A stretch of 41,631 nucleotides of DNA from NCBI RefSeq assembly GCF_004364155.1, contig NZ_SOAZ01000028.1, positions 1 to 41,631 of the forward strand, read 5' to 3'. The stretch comes from Fonticella tunisiensis. Its GTDB lineage: Bacteria; Bacillota; Clostridia; Clostridiales; Caloramatoraceae. The translations under genes and the position numbers were made by a program. Below are positions 15,893 through 23,790 of this stretch, piece by piece. The notes under the pieces were generated by a model, which worked only from the letters and a program-made list of their open reading frames with translations, searched no databases and had not been told where the DNA came from. Position 1 is the stretch's first letter. Each line of letters starts with the position of its first letter.

Positions 15893-16456
15893 CTATTTTT
15901 TGTCCTTTTCTATTATATCGATTATGGCAAGGGATACCTTATATAAGGATATGCCCCTATCCATGCTCTTTTTGCGCATATATTCATATGCCTTTTCCTC
16001 TGATAGTTTATATTTTTTCATCAAAATACCCTTTGCCTTTTCAATCGCTTTCCTTTCCTTTAACTTTGTCTTATACTCCATAAGCCTTTTAAAATTTATA
16101 TAGGCATTATCTATGACATACTCTATTGAACCATAACTCAAGGGCTTTTGAAGATAAGCATATACCAGTTTTTCCTGGAGCTTCAGGGAATACTCTGAAG
16201 GACTGTTTTTAAATGTTATAACGCAGGGACATATCTCTTCCCCCTCAACAATATCACTAATTTCAAAGCCTGATATCCCCCTTAAATTGACATCTGCAAT
16301 TACAATATCAGGGTTTAAAGCCCTTATTTTTCTGAGAAGTGCTGTTCCAGAGGTATCTGCAGCTACTACACTATAACCAAGCTGATTTAAAATACTGCTG
16401 GTATTTAATATAAAATCTTCATCGTTATCCCCTAAAACAATTCTCAAATTAAGCAT
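15893..16456 (-). CDS. ANTAR-domain response regulator
   Basis: The 187-residue protein has a receiver domain (about 1-118) with the phosphoacceptor Asp in DIVIADVNLRG and a conserved Lys in LQKPL. A linker helix follows, and then an ANTAR RNA-binding domain (about 125-187) with ERKAIEKAKGILMKKYKLSEEKAYEYMRK split across two helices. ANTAR proteins bind paired hairpins in nascent mRNA and prevent termination. It follows glnA by 15 bases, so a role in nitrogen control is likely. I see no obvious paired hexaloop target in the short glnA leader, so targets may be elsewhere. Confidence 0.93.
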   Translation of the reverse strand: MLNLRIVLGDNDEDFILNTSSILNQLGYSVVAADTSGTALLRKIRALNPDIVIADVNLRGISGFEISDIVEGEEICPCVITFKNSPSEYSLKLQEKLVYAYLQKPLSYGSIEYVIDNAYINFKRLMEYKTKLKERKAIEKAKGILMKKYKLSEEKAYEYMRKKSMDRGISLYKVSLAIIDIIEKDKK

Positions 16457-16471
16457 TTTAACCTCAACCTG

Positions 16472-17806
16472 CTAAAACTTAGTTAAATATTTTTCTATTT
16501 CCCAGGGGGTTATACGGTTTCTATACTCTTCCCATTCAATCTTCTTTGCCTCTACAAACCTGTTATATACATGATCCCCAAGAGCTTCCCTTATGACTTC
16601 ATCCCTTTCAATGCAATATAGGGCCTCTTCCAGTGACTGGGGAAGGCTTTCTATTCCACAGGCAGCCCTTTCATCATCCGTCATTTCATATATGTTTTTA
16701 TCAATTGGAAGCGGTGGTTCTATTTTGTTTTTAATTCCATCCAAACCTGCTTTCAATATTACCGCCAGTGATAGATATGGGTTGCAGGACGGATCAGGAC
16801 TTCTAAGCTCAAGCCTTGTATTTTTACCTGTATTTGATGGAATCCTTATAAGGGGGCTTCTATTTTTAGCCGACCATGCTATATAGACAGGAGCTTCATA
16901 ACCTGACACAAGCCTCTTATAGCTGTTTACCGTTGGGTTTGTTATGGCACACAATGCCTTTGCATGCTTTAGTATGCCTCCTATATAATAATAGGCCGTC
17001 TTTGAAAGTTTAAATCTATCCAAATCATCATAGAACATGTTCTCTCCATTTTTCATAAGGGACTGATTGATGTGCATCCCCGAACCCGAAATGCCGAAAA
17101 CAGGCTTTGGCATAAAGGTAGCGTGAAGTCCATGATTTTTAGCTACAACTCTTATAATCGTTTTAAGTGTCATTATCTTGTCTGCGGCATTTAAGGCTTC
17201 GTCTTGTTTAAAATCTATTTCATGCTGACCCGGTGCAACCTCATGGTGAGATGCCTCTATTTCAAAACCCATTTTTTTTAGATTCATTATTATATCACGC
17301 CTTGCATTTTCACCAAGGTCGCTGGGAGCAAGGTCAAAATAACCTGCCTCATCATGGGTATTTAAAGTAGGCTTTCCCTGTTCATCCGTATGAAAAAGAA
17401 AAAACTCACACTCCGGACCGATAAAAAGATCATATCCCATATTTTTTGCTTCTCTGCAGGCCTTCTTAAGTATATATCTTGGATCCCCCTCAAAGGGTTC
17501 CCCATCGGAAGTATATACATCACAGATAATTCTTGCTTCCCTTCCAAAGTTTCCTCTCCATGGATGTATTGTAAAGGTGTTTAAATCAGGTTTTAGACGC
17601 ATATCCGACTCTTCAATTCTTACAAATCCATCTATAGCCGATCCGTCAAATATTATCCCTTCCTCAAGTACGTTGTTAAGCTCCTCCACAGTAATGGCAA
17701 CGTTTTTCATCACACCGAATATGTCAGTAAACTGCAGATATATAAACTCTATACCCTCATCTTCAACTATCGATAGTATATCTTCCCTTGTATATTTACT
17801 TGACAT
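16472..17806 (-). CDS. glnA: Glutamine synthetase, type I
   Basis: This dodecameric enzyme makes glutamine from glutamate, ammonia and ATP. The 444 residues match the short GSI-alpha form. Motifs include the N-terminal FTDIFGVMKN, DGSAIDGF, the glutamate/metal region PGQHEIDF, the ATP loop KPVFGISGSGMH and the ammonia-site region NPTVNSYKRLV. The adenylylation loop of the GSI-beta form is absent by length, so control by feedback is likely. The ATG at 17806 is preferred because GGGGTG lies eight bases upstream. A GTG nine bases earlier would overlap that site. An ANTAR regulator follows in the same unit. Confidence 0.96.
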   Translation of the reverse strand: MSSKYTREDILSIVEDEGIEFIYLQFTDIFGVMKNVAITVEELNNVLEEGIIFDGSAIDGFVRIEESDMRLKPDLNTFTIHPWRGNFGREARIICDVYTSDGEPFEGDPRYILKKACREAKNMGYDLFIGPECEFFLFHTDEQGKPTLNTHDEAGYFDLAPSDLGENARRDIIMNLKKMGFEIEASHHEVAPGQHEIDFKQDEALNAADKIMTLKTIIRVVAKNHGLHATFMPKPVFGISGSGMHINQSLMKNGENMFYDDLDRFKLSKTAYYYIGGILKHAKALCAITNPTVNSYKRLVSGYEAPVYIAWSAKNRSPLIRIPSNTGKNTRLELRSPDPSCNPYLSLAVILKAGLDGIKNKIEPPLPIDKNIYEMTDDERAACGIESLPQSLEEALYCIERDEVIREALGDHVYNRFVEAKKIEWEEYRNRITPWEIEKYLTKF

Positions 17807-17930
17807 AATGCTCACCCCTAATCAAGCATATTATAAAACGATTATCTCATTACCAGAAATATCCATAAAATAAAAATCTAAAGCTTTGTCGCCTGGGATC
17901 TGAGTTAATTCATATAAAATCTCTTCAAAA

Positions 17931-18542
17931 CTATAAATTGTTTAGTTTCTGAAGCCACTGTATCATAAAATTATATTGATAAAAATATTTAGCAAACTTA
18001 GAGGTGCCTATTGCATCTATAAGTTGACTCCTTTGAGGCATTATTCCCATAAGCGGGGTTACTACGGCGAAGAATATAAATATAAATATAGCAGCTTTAA
18101 CGACGCCTATAACAAGTCCTCCCGCAATATCAACATACTTAAGCGATGTCTTCCTTACCGTAATCTTTAGGGTATCCCTCAATATATTGAGGATTACAGT
18201 TGATATCATAAAAATACATATAAGCACAGCAATATTTATAAACATTATAGTTAAAGTATCCTCCATTGAAGAGTTTTTACTGTTAACAATTCGTATAAGT
18301 GCGAGGGTTGCTGGATTCATGCTGGACATCCTCTTTATAAACAAACTTTTAAGCGTATCATATATAGAGGTGTGTGTAATGATAAAATCAGCTGCTGCAG
18401 GTGATAAATTCTTAGCTATTATCATAGAAATAAATATTCCCGCTATGTTGAAAATAGACACTATAAACCCGTTCATCATTCCAGTCAAGGCTCCTGCAGA
18501 AAGAATAAGTACTATTGTTATATCAAGCCAGTTAATTCCCAT
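17931..18542 (-). CDS. CvpA family membrane protein
   Basis: The roughly 203-residue protein has four hydrophobic helices and the CvpA start pattern NWLDITIVLILSAGALTGMMNGFI. Later segments include the GGLVIGVVKAAIFI helix typical of the family. CvpA proteins were named for colicin V production, but their general role is envelope-related and poorly defined. I chose the ATG at 18542, seven bases after GGTGGGG. A TTG ten codons upstream gives an unlikely N-terminus. A 36-codon open frame without a good start lies between it and glnA. Confidence 0.82.
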   Translation of the reverse strand: MGINWLDITIVLILSAGALTGMMNGFIVSIFNIAGIFISMIIAKNLSPAAADFIITHTSIYDTLKSLFIKRMSSMNPATLALIRIVNSKNSSMEDTLTIMFINIAVLICIFMISTVILNILRDTLKITVRKTSLKYVDIAGGLVIGVVKAAIFIFIFFAVVTPLMGIMPQRSQLIDAIGTSKFAKYFYQYNFMIQWLQKLNNL

Positions 18543-18594
18543 ACAAACACCCCACCCATATTTATATATCAATTCTATTAAAGAATACTTATTT

Positions 18595-18885
18595 TTACAA
18601 TTTATTTTTAACTATTACTTCAATCAGTTTTTTTACAAGTTCATCTGTAATTGTATAGGTTATTTCAAGCCCATTTCTTTTTCCCTTTATTATCCCCTTG
18701 TTTCTCAATATAGAAAGATGCTGTGAAACTGTAGATTGAGGTATTTTAAGACACTCCTGCATTGTAGTTACGTTTTTATCCCCTTCCACATACAATCCTT
18801 TTAATATACACAGTCTTATAGGATGGGCCATAGCCTTTAATATTTCGGATATATCTTCTAAATCATTTAAATTATAATCGCTCAT
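18595..18885 (-). CDS. ArsR/SmtB-family transcriptional regulator
   Basis: The 96-residue winged-helix protein has AMAHPIRLCILKGL and the recognition region QECLKIPQSTVSQHLSILRNKGII, followed by the wing KRNGLEITYTITD. The ELCVC-type metal site of classical arsenic or cadmium sensors is missing, so it may sense something other than a metal. The ATG follows GAGGTG. It is divergent from ytvI, so the shared 113-base region may hold its operator. It precedes cvpA by about 50 bases. Confidence 0.88.
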   Translation of the reverse strand: MSDYNLNDLEDISEILKAMAHPIRLCILKGLYVEGDKNVTTMQECLKIPQSTVSQHLSILRNKGIIKGKRNGLEITYTITDELVKKLIEVIVKNKL

Positions 18886-18998
18886 ATCAACACCTCAAGT
18901 TTCATATTTTATATAATTTTAGAATAACACTTATCTTATGTCAATTATACAAAGCCGATATATATGATATAATTACATTATACGAAAGGAGGAAAAAT

Positions 18999-20042
18999 AT
19001 GTTTGATAAAGTTTTTTTAACTAAAATTAAATATATTGCAATTTTTGTAGTTATTTATACTATAATCTTTTTTCTATTTTTTTCCATATTGCCCTATATA
19101 TTTCCCTTTGTATTAGCATTAATAATTGCATACCTGACAAAACCCCTTACAAGGTTTTTAATAAAACGCCTGAGGCTTTCCAGAAGCCTTTCATCATTGA
19201 TATCCACTCTTTTAGTTTTTATAATTTTGTTTGTTATAATTTCTTCTATAATTTTTAAAGTTACAGTCGAAGCAAAGCAGCTTATAAGTTCTGCTCCAAA
19301 TCTTGATGTCATTAGAAAATTTTTCGAAAACAACATCGATAAATTAAGGGTCTACTATAGCCAAATAGATGCATCAATTATTCAAAAAATGCAGGAGCAG
19401 ATATCGTCGCTTGTTACAAAAACTTATGATATTATTGTAAATATTATAACTAGATTGTTCTCCCTTGCAATCGGACTTCCAGTATTATTTATGATAATAT
19501 TCATAACTTTTATTGCAACATACTTTTTCACAAGGGATATTTCCGATATGGAGGATAAATTTCTATCGGCCTTCTCTTCATCTGGAAGGGAAAAGGTTAG
19601 AAGAATATGGTTTGAAAGCAGTAAAATGTTTGGAAACTATATTAGGTCATACTCGTTAATTATATTTTTAACTTTTTTAGAAACATTAATTGGATTTTCT
19701 TTAATAGGTGTAAAATATTCATTAATGCTTAGTATATTATGCGCCATGCTCGATATTCTGCCTGTTCTTGGAATAGGGGCTGTATATTTTTCTCTTGCAA
19801 TAATATACATTGTAGCGCAGAATTATGCTACTGCAGTATTTATTATACTTTTATATATAGCTGTCACTGTTATAAGGCAGATAGTAGAACCAAAACTAGT
19901 CTCTTCATCCCTTGGCCTTCATCCCGTTGCAGTACTTGCAGCGATATATATAGGTATTAAAGCCTATGGGTTTATAGGAATGATTTATTTGATATTTCTA
20001 ATGGTATTTTATAATATTTTAAAAAAAGTAAAGATATTTTAG
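18999..20042 (+). CDS. ytvI: AI-2E family transporter, YtvI-like (sporulation membrane protein)
   Basis: The 347-residue protein has about eight membrane helices and the AI-2E/PerM family features: an early YIFPFVLALIIAYLTKPL segment and a soluble stretch near 90-150. A C-terminal block contains LDILPVLGIGAVYFSLA, RQIVEPKLVSSSLGLHP and IGIKAYGFIGM. Members called YtvI are associated with sporulation. The transported substrate is unknown. The ATG follows AAAGGAGG. It reads against replication and is followed by a hairpin leader shared with yyaC, another spore-linked gene. Confidence 0.82.
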   Translation: MFDKVFLTKIKYIAIFVVIYTIIFFLFFSILPYIFPFVLALIIAYLTKPLTRFLIKRLRLSRSLSSLISTLLVFIILFVIISSIIFKVTVEAKQLISSAPNLDVIRKFFENNIDKLRVYYSQIDASIIQKMQEQISSLVTKTYDIIVNIITRLFSLAIGLPVLFMIIFITFIATYFFTRDISDMEDKFLSAFSSSGREKVRRIWFESSKMFGNYIRSYSLIIFLTFLETLIGFSLIGVKYSLMLSILCAMLDILPVLGIGAVYFSLAIIYIVAQNYATAVFIILLYIAVTVIRQIVEPKLVSSSLGLHPVAVLAAIYIGIKAYGFIGMIYLIFLMVFYNILKKVKIF

Positions 20043-20047
20043 AATAT

Positions 20048-20138
20048 TAAACCTCCCTTTTGGATAAACTTTTTGTATATCGATGCACTTTTAATTTTTT
20101 ACATGTTTACCATCGATACAACTTGGAAGGGAGGTTTA
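20048..20138 (+). promoter_or_regulatory. Nested hairpin covering the yyaC ribosome binding site
   Basis: TAAACCTCCCTT (20048-20059) pairs perfectly with AAGGGAGGTTTA (20127-20138). An inner pair TATCGATG (20078-20085) / CATCGATA (20111-20118) extends the fold. The downstream arm contains GGGAGG (20129-20134), the only ribosome binding site for the yyaC ATG at 20143. The arm is followed by TTTTAT, so the same structure may also end ytvI transcripts. Confidence 0.6.
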
Positions 20139-20142
20139 TTTT

Positions 20143-20724
20143 ATGCTTCTATTCCGGCCTGTTCAATTTACAGTAGACAGTTCCAAGGCCGATGCATCAT
20201 ATTTATTATCCAGAGAAATAACCTCTTTAATCAAAAATTGTATGAATAAAGATATGACGCCTGTAATTTTGTGTATAGGTACTGACAGATCCACTGGAGA
20301 TTGTCTTGGTCCTCTGGTTGGAGATAAACTAAAAAAAAATTATCTAATGAAAAACATACAGGTATATGGCACATTGAATGAACCTGTTCATGCTAAAAAT
20401 CTTGATGATAACATCGATAAAATTTATAGAGAAATTTTAAATCCATTTATTATAGCTATAGATGCTTCACTGGGTAAGACTGAAAACGTTGGAAAAATCA
20501 ATATATTTAAAGGTCCTCTTTATCCTGGTGCAGGGGTTAATAAAAACCTTAAGCCCGTTGGAGACATTAGCATTACGGGAATTGTAAACATATCAGGTTT
20601 TATGGAATATATAGTACTTCAAAACACACGGTTATCCCTGGTTATGCAAATGGCAGATGTTATATCGTTAGGTTTGTATATGTCTCTTAGAAAATTAAAA
20701 GGGACACTAACCTATGTCTATTAA
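20143..20724 (+). CDS. yyaC: Spore protease YyaC
   Basis: The 193-residue protein belongs to the YyaC family, related to the germination protease (Gpr-like fold). The signature VILCIGTDRSTGDCLGPLVG is near residues 43-62, and NPFIIAIDASLG, PGAGVNKNLKPVGD and ITGIVN follow. Family members are linked to spores, but their substrates are not established. B. subtilis also has yyaC close to parAB. Its ribosome binding site lies in a perfect 12-bp inverted repeat. The last four bases overlap the convergent small lysine-rich gene. Confidence 0.88.
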   Translation: MLLFRPVQFTVDSSKADASYLLSREITSLIKNCMNKDMTPVILCIGTDRSTGDCLGPLVGDKLKKNYLMKNIQVYGTLNEPVHAKNLDDNIDKIYREILNPFIIAIDASLGKTENVGKINIFKGPLYPGAGVNKNLKPVGDISITGIVNISGFMEYIVLQNTRLSLVMQMADVISLGLYMSLRKLKGTLTYVY

Positions 20725-20737
20725 ACCTTAGTGTCCC
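20690..20737 (-). terminator. Terminator for the small-gene unit, inside the yyaC tail
   Basis: GGGACACTAA (20701-20710) pairs with TTAGTGTCCC (20728-20737). On the minus strand the hairpin is followed by TTTTAATTTTC. It overlaps the last codons of both yyaC and the convergent 39-codon gene. The plus-strand side has no T run, so it should mainly stop minus-strand transcripts. Confidence 0.6.
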
Positions 20738-20840
20738 TTGTCTCCTGTTTAAATAAAACCACTATCCTTTCATCTTCTCCATTATACTCTTTCTTCTTGT
20801 TCTCTTTCTTTTCCTCTTTTCTCTTTTTGATTTTTTTCAT
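20721..20840 (-). CDS. Small lysine-rich protein, 39 residues
   Basis: An ATG at 20840 follows a perfect AGGAGG, seven bases away, and opens a 39-codon frame. The N-terminal half is extremely charged (MKKIKKRKEEKKENKKKEY) and the C-terminal half is more ordinary (GEDERIVVLFKQETRDTKV). The stop overlaps the end of yyaC, and a terminator hairpin is embedded there. It lies 16 bases after the UPF0180 gene, so the two form a unit. I do not recognise the family. The lysine/glutamate-rich start could bind nucleic acid or lipid, but that is a guess. Confidence 0.65.
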   Translation of the reverse strand: MKKIKKRKEEKKENKKKEYNGEDERIVVLFKQETRDTKV

Positions 20841-20856
20841 ATTAACCTCCTAAACT

Positions 20857-21117
20857 TTAAAATAAAGGGGAATAATACCTGTGTTCAACCATATAAGCTA
20901 CATCCTCTACGCTTCTATTGTCAGCATTTATAAAGAATGAACCATTGTCTGCAGGAAGTGCTGCATTATATACATTTGCAAGGCCCATGTTCTTTTCTGA
21001 GTATATGTGTACATCCGATGCTATACCATCACTTATACTATATACTTCATATCCTAATTTTTTCAGGTATTCTTTAACTTCAATCAAATCATCTTGAACG
21101 CTTATTACCATATTCAT
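20857..21117 (-). CDS. UPF0180 (YkuS-like) small protein
   Basis: The 86-residue protein resembles the UPF0180/YkuS family. An N-terminal helix DDLIEVKEYLKKLGYEVYSI is followed by a turn region and the closing helix SVEDVAYMVEHRYYSP. Function is unknown. The ATG at 21117 is five bases from GGGAGG, and another ATG two codons later is also possible. It is followed by the small lysine-rich gene. The 355-base gap upstream holds repeat copy B and no gene. Confidence 0.75.
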   Translation of the reverse strand: MNMVISVQDDLIEVKEYLKKLGYEVYSISDGIASDVHIYSEKNMGLANVYNAALPADNGSFFINADNRSVEDVAYMVEHRYYSPLF

Positions 21118-21224
21118 TCTACCTCCCTGATATTATTATCCCTTGGAGGTATTAAGGTTATTCACATTTGCAGGGATATTCCTTCCGTTGAATTTCTTCA
21201 TTCCTTGATTGAAATTAAAGCAAT

Positions 21225-21408
21225 CCATTGTGCTAGTTCAGGGGCTGAAGGTCGATAAAAAATATATGAAATTCACATTTTTCAAATCTCGAGCCTTAGA
21301 ACTTCTTTGCTAAGCGTACTGGTAAATGAAATATATTTTTTATCGCTGCGCCTGTATGTAAATTTATCTGCTTTTATTCCAATTAGCTTTTCAGAGTTGC
21401 ACAACGAG
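21225..21408. repeat. Palindromic intergenic repeat, copy B, with flanking direct repeats
   Basis: The body matches copy A through most of its length, including AAAAAATATATGAAATTCAC, CCTTAGAACTTCTTTGCTAA and the complementary right arm. Terminal sequences CCATTGTGCT and GCACAACGAG are imperfect inverted repeats. The 10-base TTAAAGCAAT occurs immediately outside both ends (21215-21224 and 21409-21418), as expected for a target duplication. The right side carries about 30 extra bases compared with copy A. No open frame is present, so any movement would need a transposase in trans. Confidence 0.75.
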
Positions 21409-21449
21409 TTAAAGCAATAAATTGCGTTACTCTGAAAAACCATTGTAAT

Positions 21450-21482
21450 AAAAAATAGCCCATTTTTATGGACTATTTTTCT
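21450..21482 (-). terminator. Terminator after the DUF4446 gene
   Basis: On the minus strand AAATAGTCCAT pairs with ATGGGCTATTT (one G-T pair) and a T run follows. The hairpin overlaps the stop codon. Confidence 0.8.
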
Positions 21483-21985
21483 ATCGTTCTATTGTTGGTC
21501 GCAATCTTTATAGCAAGCTTTTCTTCATCGGACAAATCATATTTGGATAATCCCTTTTCAATTGGTTTTGCAAAAGTGGTGCTCTCGTTTCTTCCATATA
21601 TCCCTGTTATAACAAATCCATCGTTATTTTCGTTGAGCATAGCTATTGAAAAGCTTAGATCGCTTCCAACGTCATCAAAGGCCCTATACCTAACCACTGC
21701 GAATTTTTGAATTGACTTTTGAAGTCTCTCATCAATACTTTTATACATATTTTCTATGTTTTTAAAAACCTCTAAAGAATCATCAACGTTCTTTTTATAT
21801 TCAATAATCATGTCCTCTAGATTTTTGCCCGTTGAGCCCTTCATAAGCCTCTTGTATCTTTTTTCAATCCTGCTTAACTCCATACTGTTTAATATTTGTA
21901 AAATAATAAGTATAACCATTAAAATTAAAATTCCTATGACTATTACATAATCATAATTTCTTATAAAATCTATTATTGCTTCCAT
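21473..21985 (-). CDS. DUF4446 family protein
   Basis: The 170-residue protein has one N-terminal membrane helix (about residues 12-34), then a coiled-coil-like stretch. A conserved C-terminal block contains KFAVVRYRAFDDVGSDLSFSIAMLNENNDGFVI with a break at residue 20. This is the DUF4446 pattern found next to parAB in Firmicutes. Its function is unknown. It is last in the parA-parB-DUF4446 unit and is separated from parB by a parS site. Confidence 0.88.
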   Translation of the reverse strand: MEAIIDFIRNYDYVIVIGILILMVILIILQILNSMELSRIEKRYKRLMKGSTGKNLEDMIIEYKKNVDDSLEVFKNIENMYKSIDERLQKSIQKFAVVRYRAFDDVGSDLSFSIAMLNENNDGFVITGIYGRNESTTFAKPIEKGLSKYDLSDEEKLAIKIATNNRTIEK

Positions 21986-22050
21986 TTTTTCTTCTCCTTC
22001 TTTTTATTTTGTTATCTCTAAAGCATTAATTTTTCTACGTTTTCTATAAA

Positions 22051-22066
22051 TGTTTCACGTGAAACA
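22051..22066. promoter_or_regulatory. parS centromere site
   Basis: TGTTTCACGTGAAACA is a perfect 16-base palindrome identical to the bacterial parS consensus. It directly abuts the parB stop codon (22067). ParB loads here and spreads. Near oriC it directs origin segregation and SMC loading. Confidence 0.97.
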
Positions 22067-22924
22067 TTATATATTAAAAATATCCAGTATTCTTTGAAGA
22101 TCGTCATCCGAGTAATATTCAATCTCAATTTTACCTTTTTTTCTTCCTTTAGTTATTGAAACCTTTGTTCCAAAATACATCTTAAGTCTATCCTCAATAT
22201 CCTTTATGTATATTTCTTTTTCTTTCTTTTTATTTCCCTCATTTTTAAGCTTTTGAAGGTTCTGTACAAGCTTTTCAGTCTGCCTTACATTTAAACCTTC
22301 GTCGATTATTTTTTTAGCTACTTCATATTGAAGTTCAAAATCCTGTATAGAAAGTAACGCCCTTCCGTGTCCCTCTGATAAAGTTCCATCTATTATGTAG
22401 TTTGCTACTCTCTTATCCAGGTTCAAAAGCCTTAAGGAGTTAGCAATAGCAGGCCTTGATTTTCCAATTCTCTTTGCTATCTCTTCCTGCGTCATTTTAA
22501 AGTCATCTATAAGTTTTTTAAATGCCTGCGCTTCTTCTATGGGATTTAAATCTTCCCTCTGAAGGTTTTCGATTAAGGAAATTTCCATAGTTTCCTTATC
22601 CGTTAGCTCCTTTTCTAAAACAGGAACCTTTTTAAATCCTGCAAGCCTTGCAGCTCTCCATCTTCTCTCTCCAGCAACTATTTTGTAATATTTACCCTCT
22701 TTTTTTACTATAATAGGCTGAATAATTCCATGCTCCTTGATTGATTGTGCAAGCTTTTCTAACTTTTCATCATCAAAAACCCTTCTTGGTTGGTCCTCAT
22801 TGGGAAATATATCATTTATATTGACCTCTATGACGCCCCCATGCTTAACATCCTCTTCTGTTTTATCTACTTCAGGTATAAGCGCACCTAATCCTTTACC
22901 TAAAACGCTTTTCTTCGTCGCCAT
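22067..22924 (-). CDS. parB: Chromosome-partitioning protein ParB (Spo0J)
   Basis: The 285-residue protein binds parS, acts as a CTP-dependent sliding clamp and works with ParA and SMC. The N-terminal domain has PNEDQPRRVFDDEKLEKLAQ and the CTP-binding motif GERRWRA, followed by ENLQREDLNP. The central helix-turn-helix is TQEEIAKRIGKSRPAIANSL. A linker and a short C-terminal dimerisation domain follow. It lies 12 bases after parA, and the parS site is adjacent. Confidence 0.97.
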   Translation of the reverse strand: MATKKSVLGKGLGALIPEVDKTEEDVKHGGVIEVNINDIFPNEDQPRRVFDDEKLEKLAQSIKEHGIIQPIIVKKEGKYYKIVAGERRWRAARLAGFKKVPVLEKELTDKETMEISLIENLQREDLNPIEEAQAFKKLIDDFKMTQEEIAKRIGKSRPAIANSLRLLNLDKRVANYIIDGTLSEGHGRALLSIQDFELQYEVAKKIIDEGLNVRQTEKLVQNLQKLKNEGNKKKEKEIYIKDIEDRLKMYFGTKVSITKGRKKGKIEIEYYSDDDLQRILDIFNI

Positions 22925-22936
22925 TCTTCTTCCCCC

Positions 22937-23701
22937 CTATTCCTCATCATATTCCAGGAATTCTTGAGCAAGCTCTCTATATGCCTCTGCTCCCCTTGAA
23001 TTTTTGTCATAAATCATAATAGGAAGCCCATGGCTTGGCGCCTCTGCAAGCTTCACATTTCTCGGTATAATTGTAGTATATACTTTACCTTTAAAATATT
23101 TTTTTACCTCTTCAACTACTTCGATTGAGAGATTGGTTCTTCCATCAAACATACTCATTACAACACCCTGTATTTCAAGATTTGTATTAAGGCTTTTCTT
23201 AACCAACTGAATAGTATTCATAAGCTGTCCTACTCCCTCTAGGGCATAAAATTCACACTGGATAGGAATTATAACGCTGTTTGACGATGTCAATGCATTA
23301 ATTGTTAATAGCCCTAATGAAGGTGGACAATCTATAAAAATATAGTCATATCTATCTTTTATTTCATAAAGAGCATCCTTTAACATATTTTCTCTATTAA
23401 ACTTTGCTGTAAGTTCGATTTCAGCACCTGCCAACTCTACAGTTCCAGGAATAATATCCATATTCTCAACAACTGTATTTCTAATAGCTTTATCAGCAGC
23501 CATTCCCATTATTACATCATACATTGAACATTTTAACTCATTCTTATCTATTCCAAGTCCACTGGTCGAATTACCCTGTGGGTCTATATCTGCAATGAGT
23601 ACCTTTTTTCCCATACTGGCAACGTAGGCACTAAGGTTGATTGTTGTGGTAGTCTTTCCAACTCCACCTTTTTGATTAAAAATAGAAATAATTTTCCCCA
23701 T
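22937..23701 (-). CDS. parA: Chromosome-partitioning ATPase ParA (Soj)
   Basis: This 254-residue deviant-Walker ATPase has KGGVGKTTT at 11-19, the switch I region DIDPQGNSTSGLG and the Walker B-like FIDCPPSLG. It has no N-terminal DNA-binding extension, so it is the short chromosomal Soj type. It binds DNA non-specifically in its ATP state, moves ParB-parS complexes and, in Bacillus, regulates DnaA. It forms an operon with parB and the DUF4446 gene. Confidence 0.97.
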   Translation of the reverse strand: MGKIISIFNQKGGVGKTTTTINLSAYVASMGKKVLIADIDPQGNSTSGLGIDKNELKCSMYDVIMGMAADKAIRNTVVENMDIIPGTVELAGAEIELTAKFNRENMLKDALYEIKDRYDYIFIDCPPSLGLLTINALTSSNSVIIPIQCEFYALEGVGQLMNTIQLVKKSLNTNLEIQGVVMSMFDGRTNLSIEVVEEVKKYFKGKVYTTIIPRNVKLAEAPSHGLPIMIYDKNSRGAEAYRELAQEFLEYDEE

Positions 23702-23790
23702 TGCCTCACCTCCATCGTATATTTTTTGCTATTTTCTAATATATATTTTACAGTAACAATCTTTTATATTAAATACTTTGGGAGGATTTT

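Noticed and set aside
17807-17930. Riboswitch or ANTAR hairpin pair in the glnA leader
   Set aside because: No paired hexaloop hairpins, glutamine-riboswitch core or terminator could be drawn. A TATAAT-type -10 lies close to the start codon, leaving little leader.
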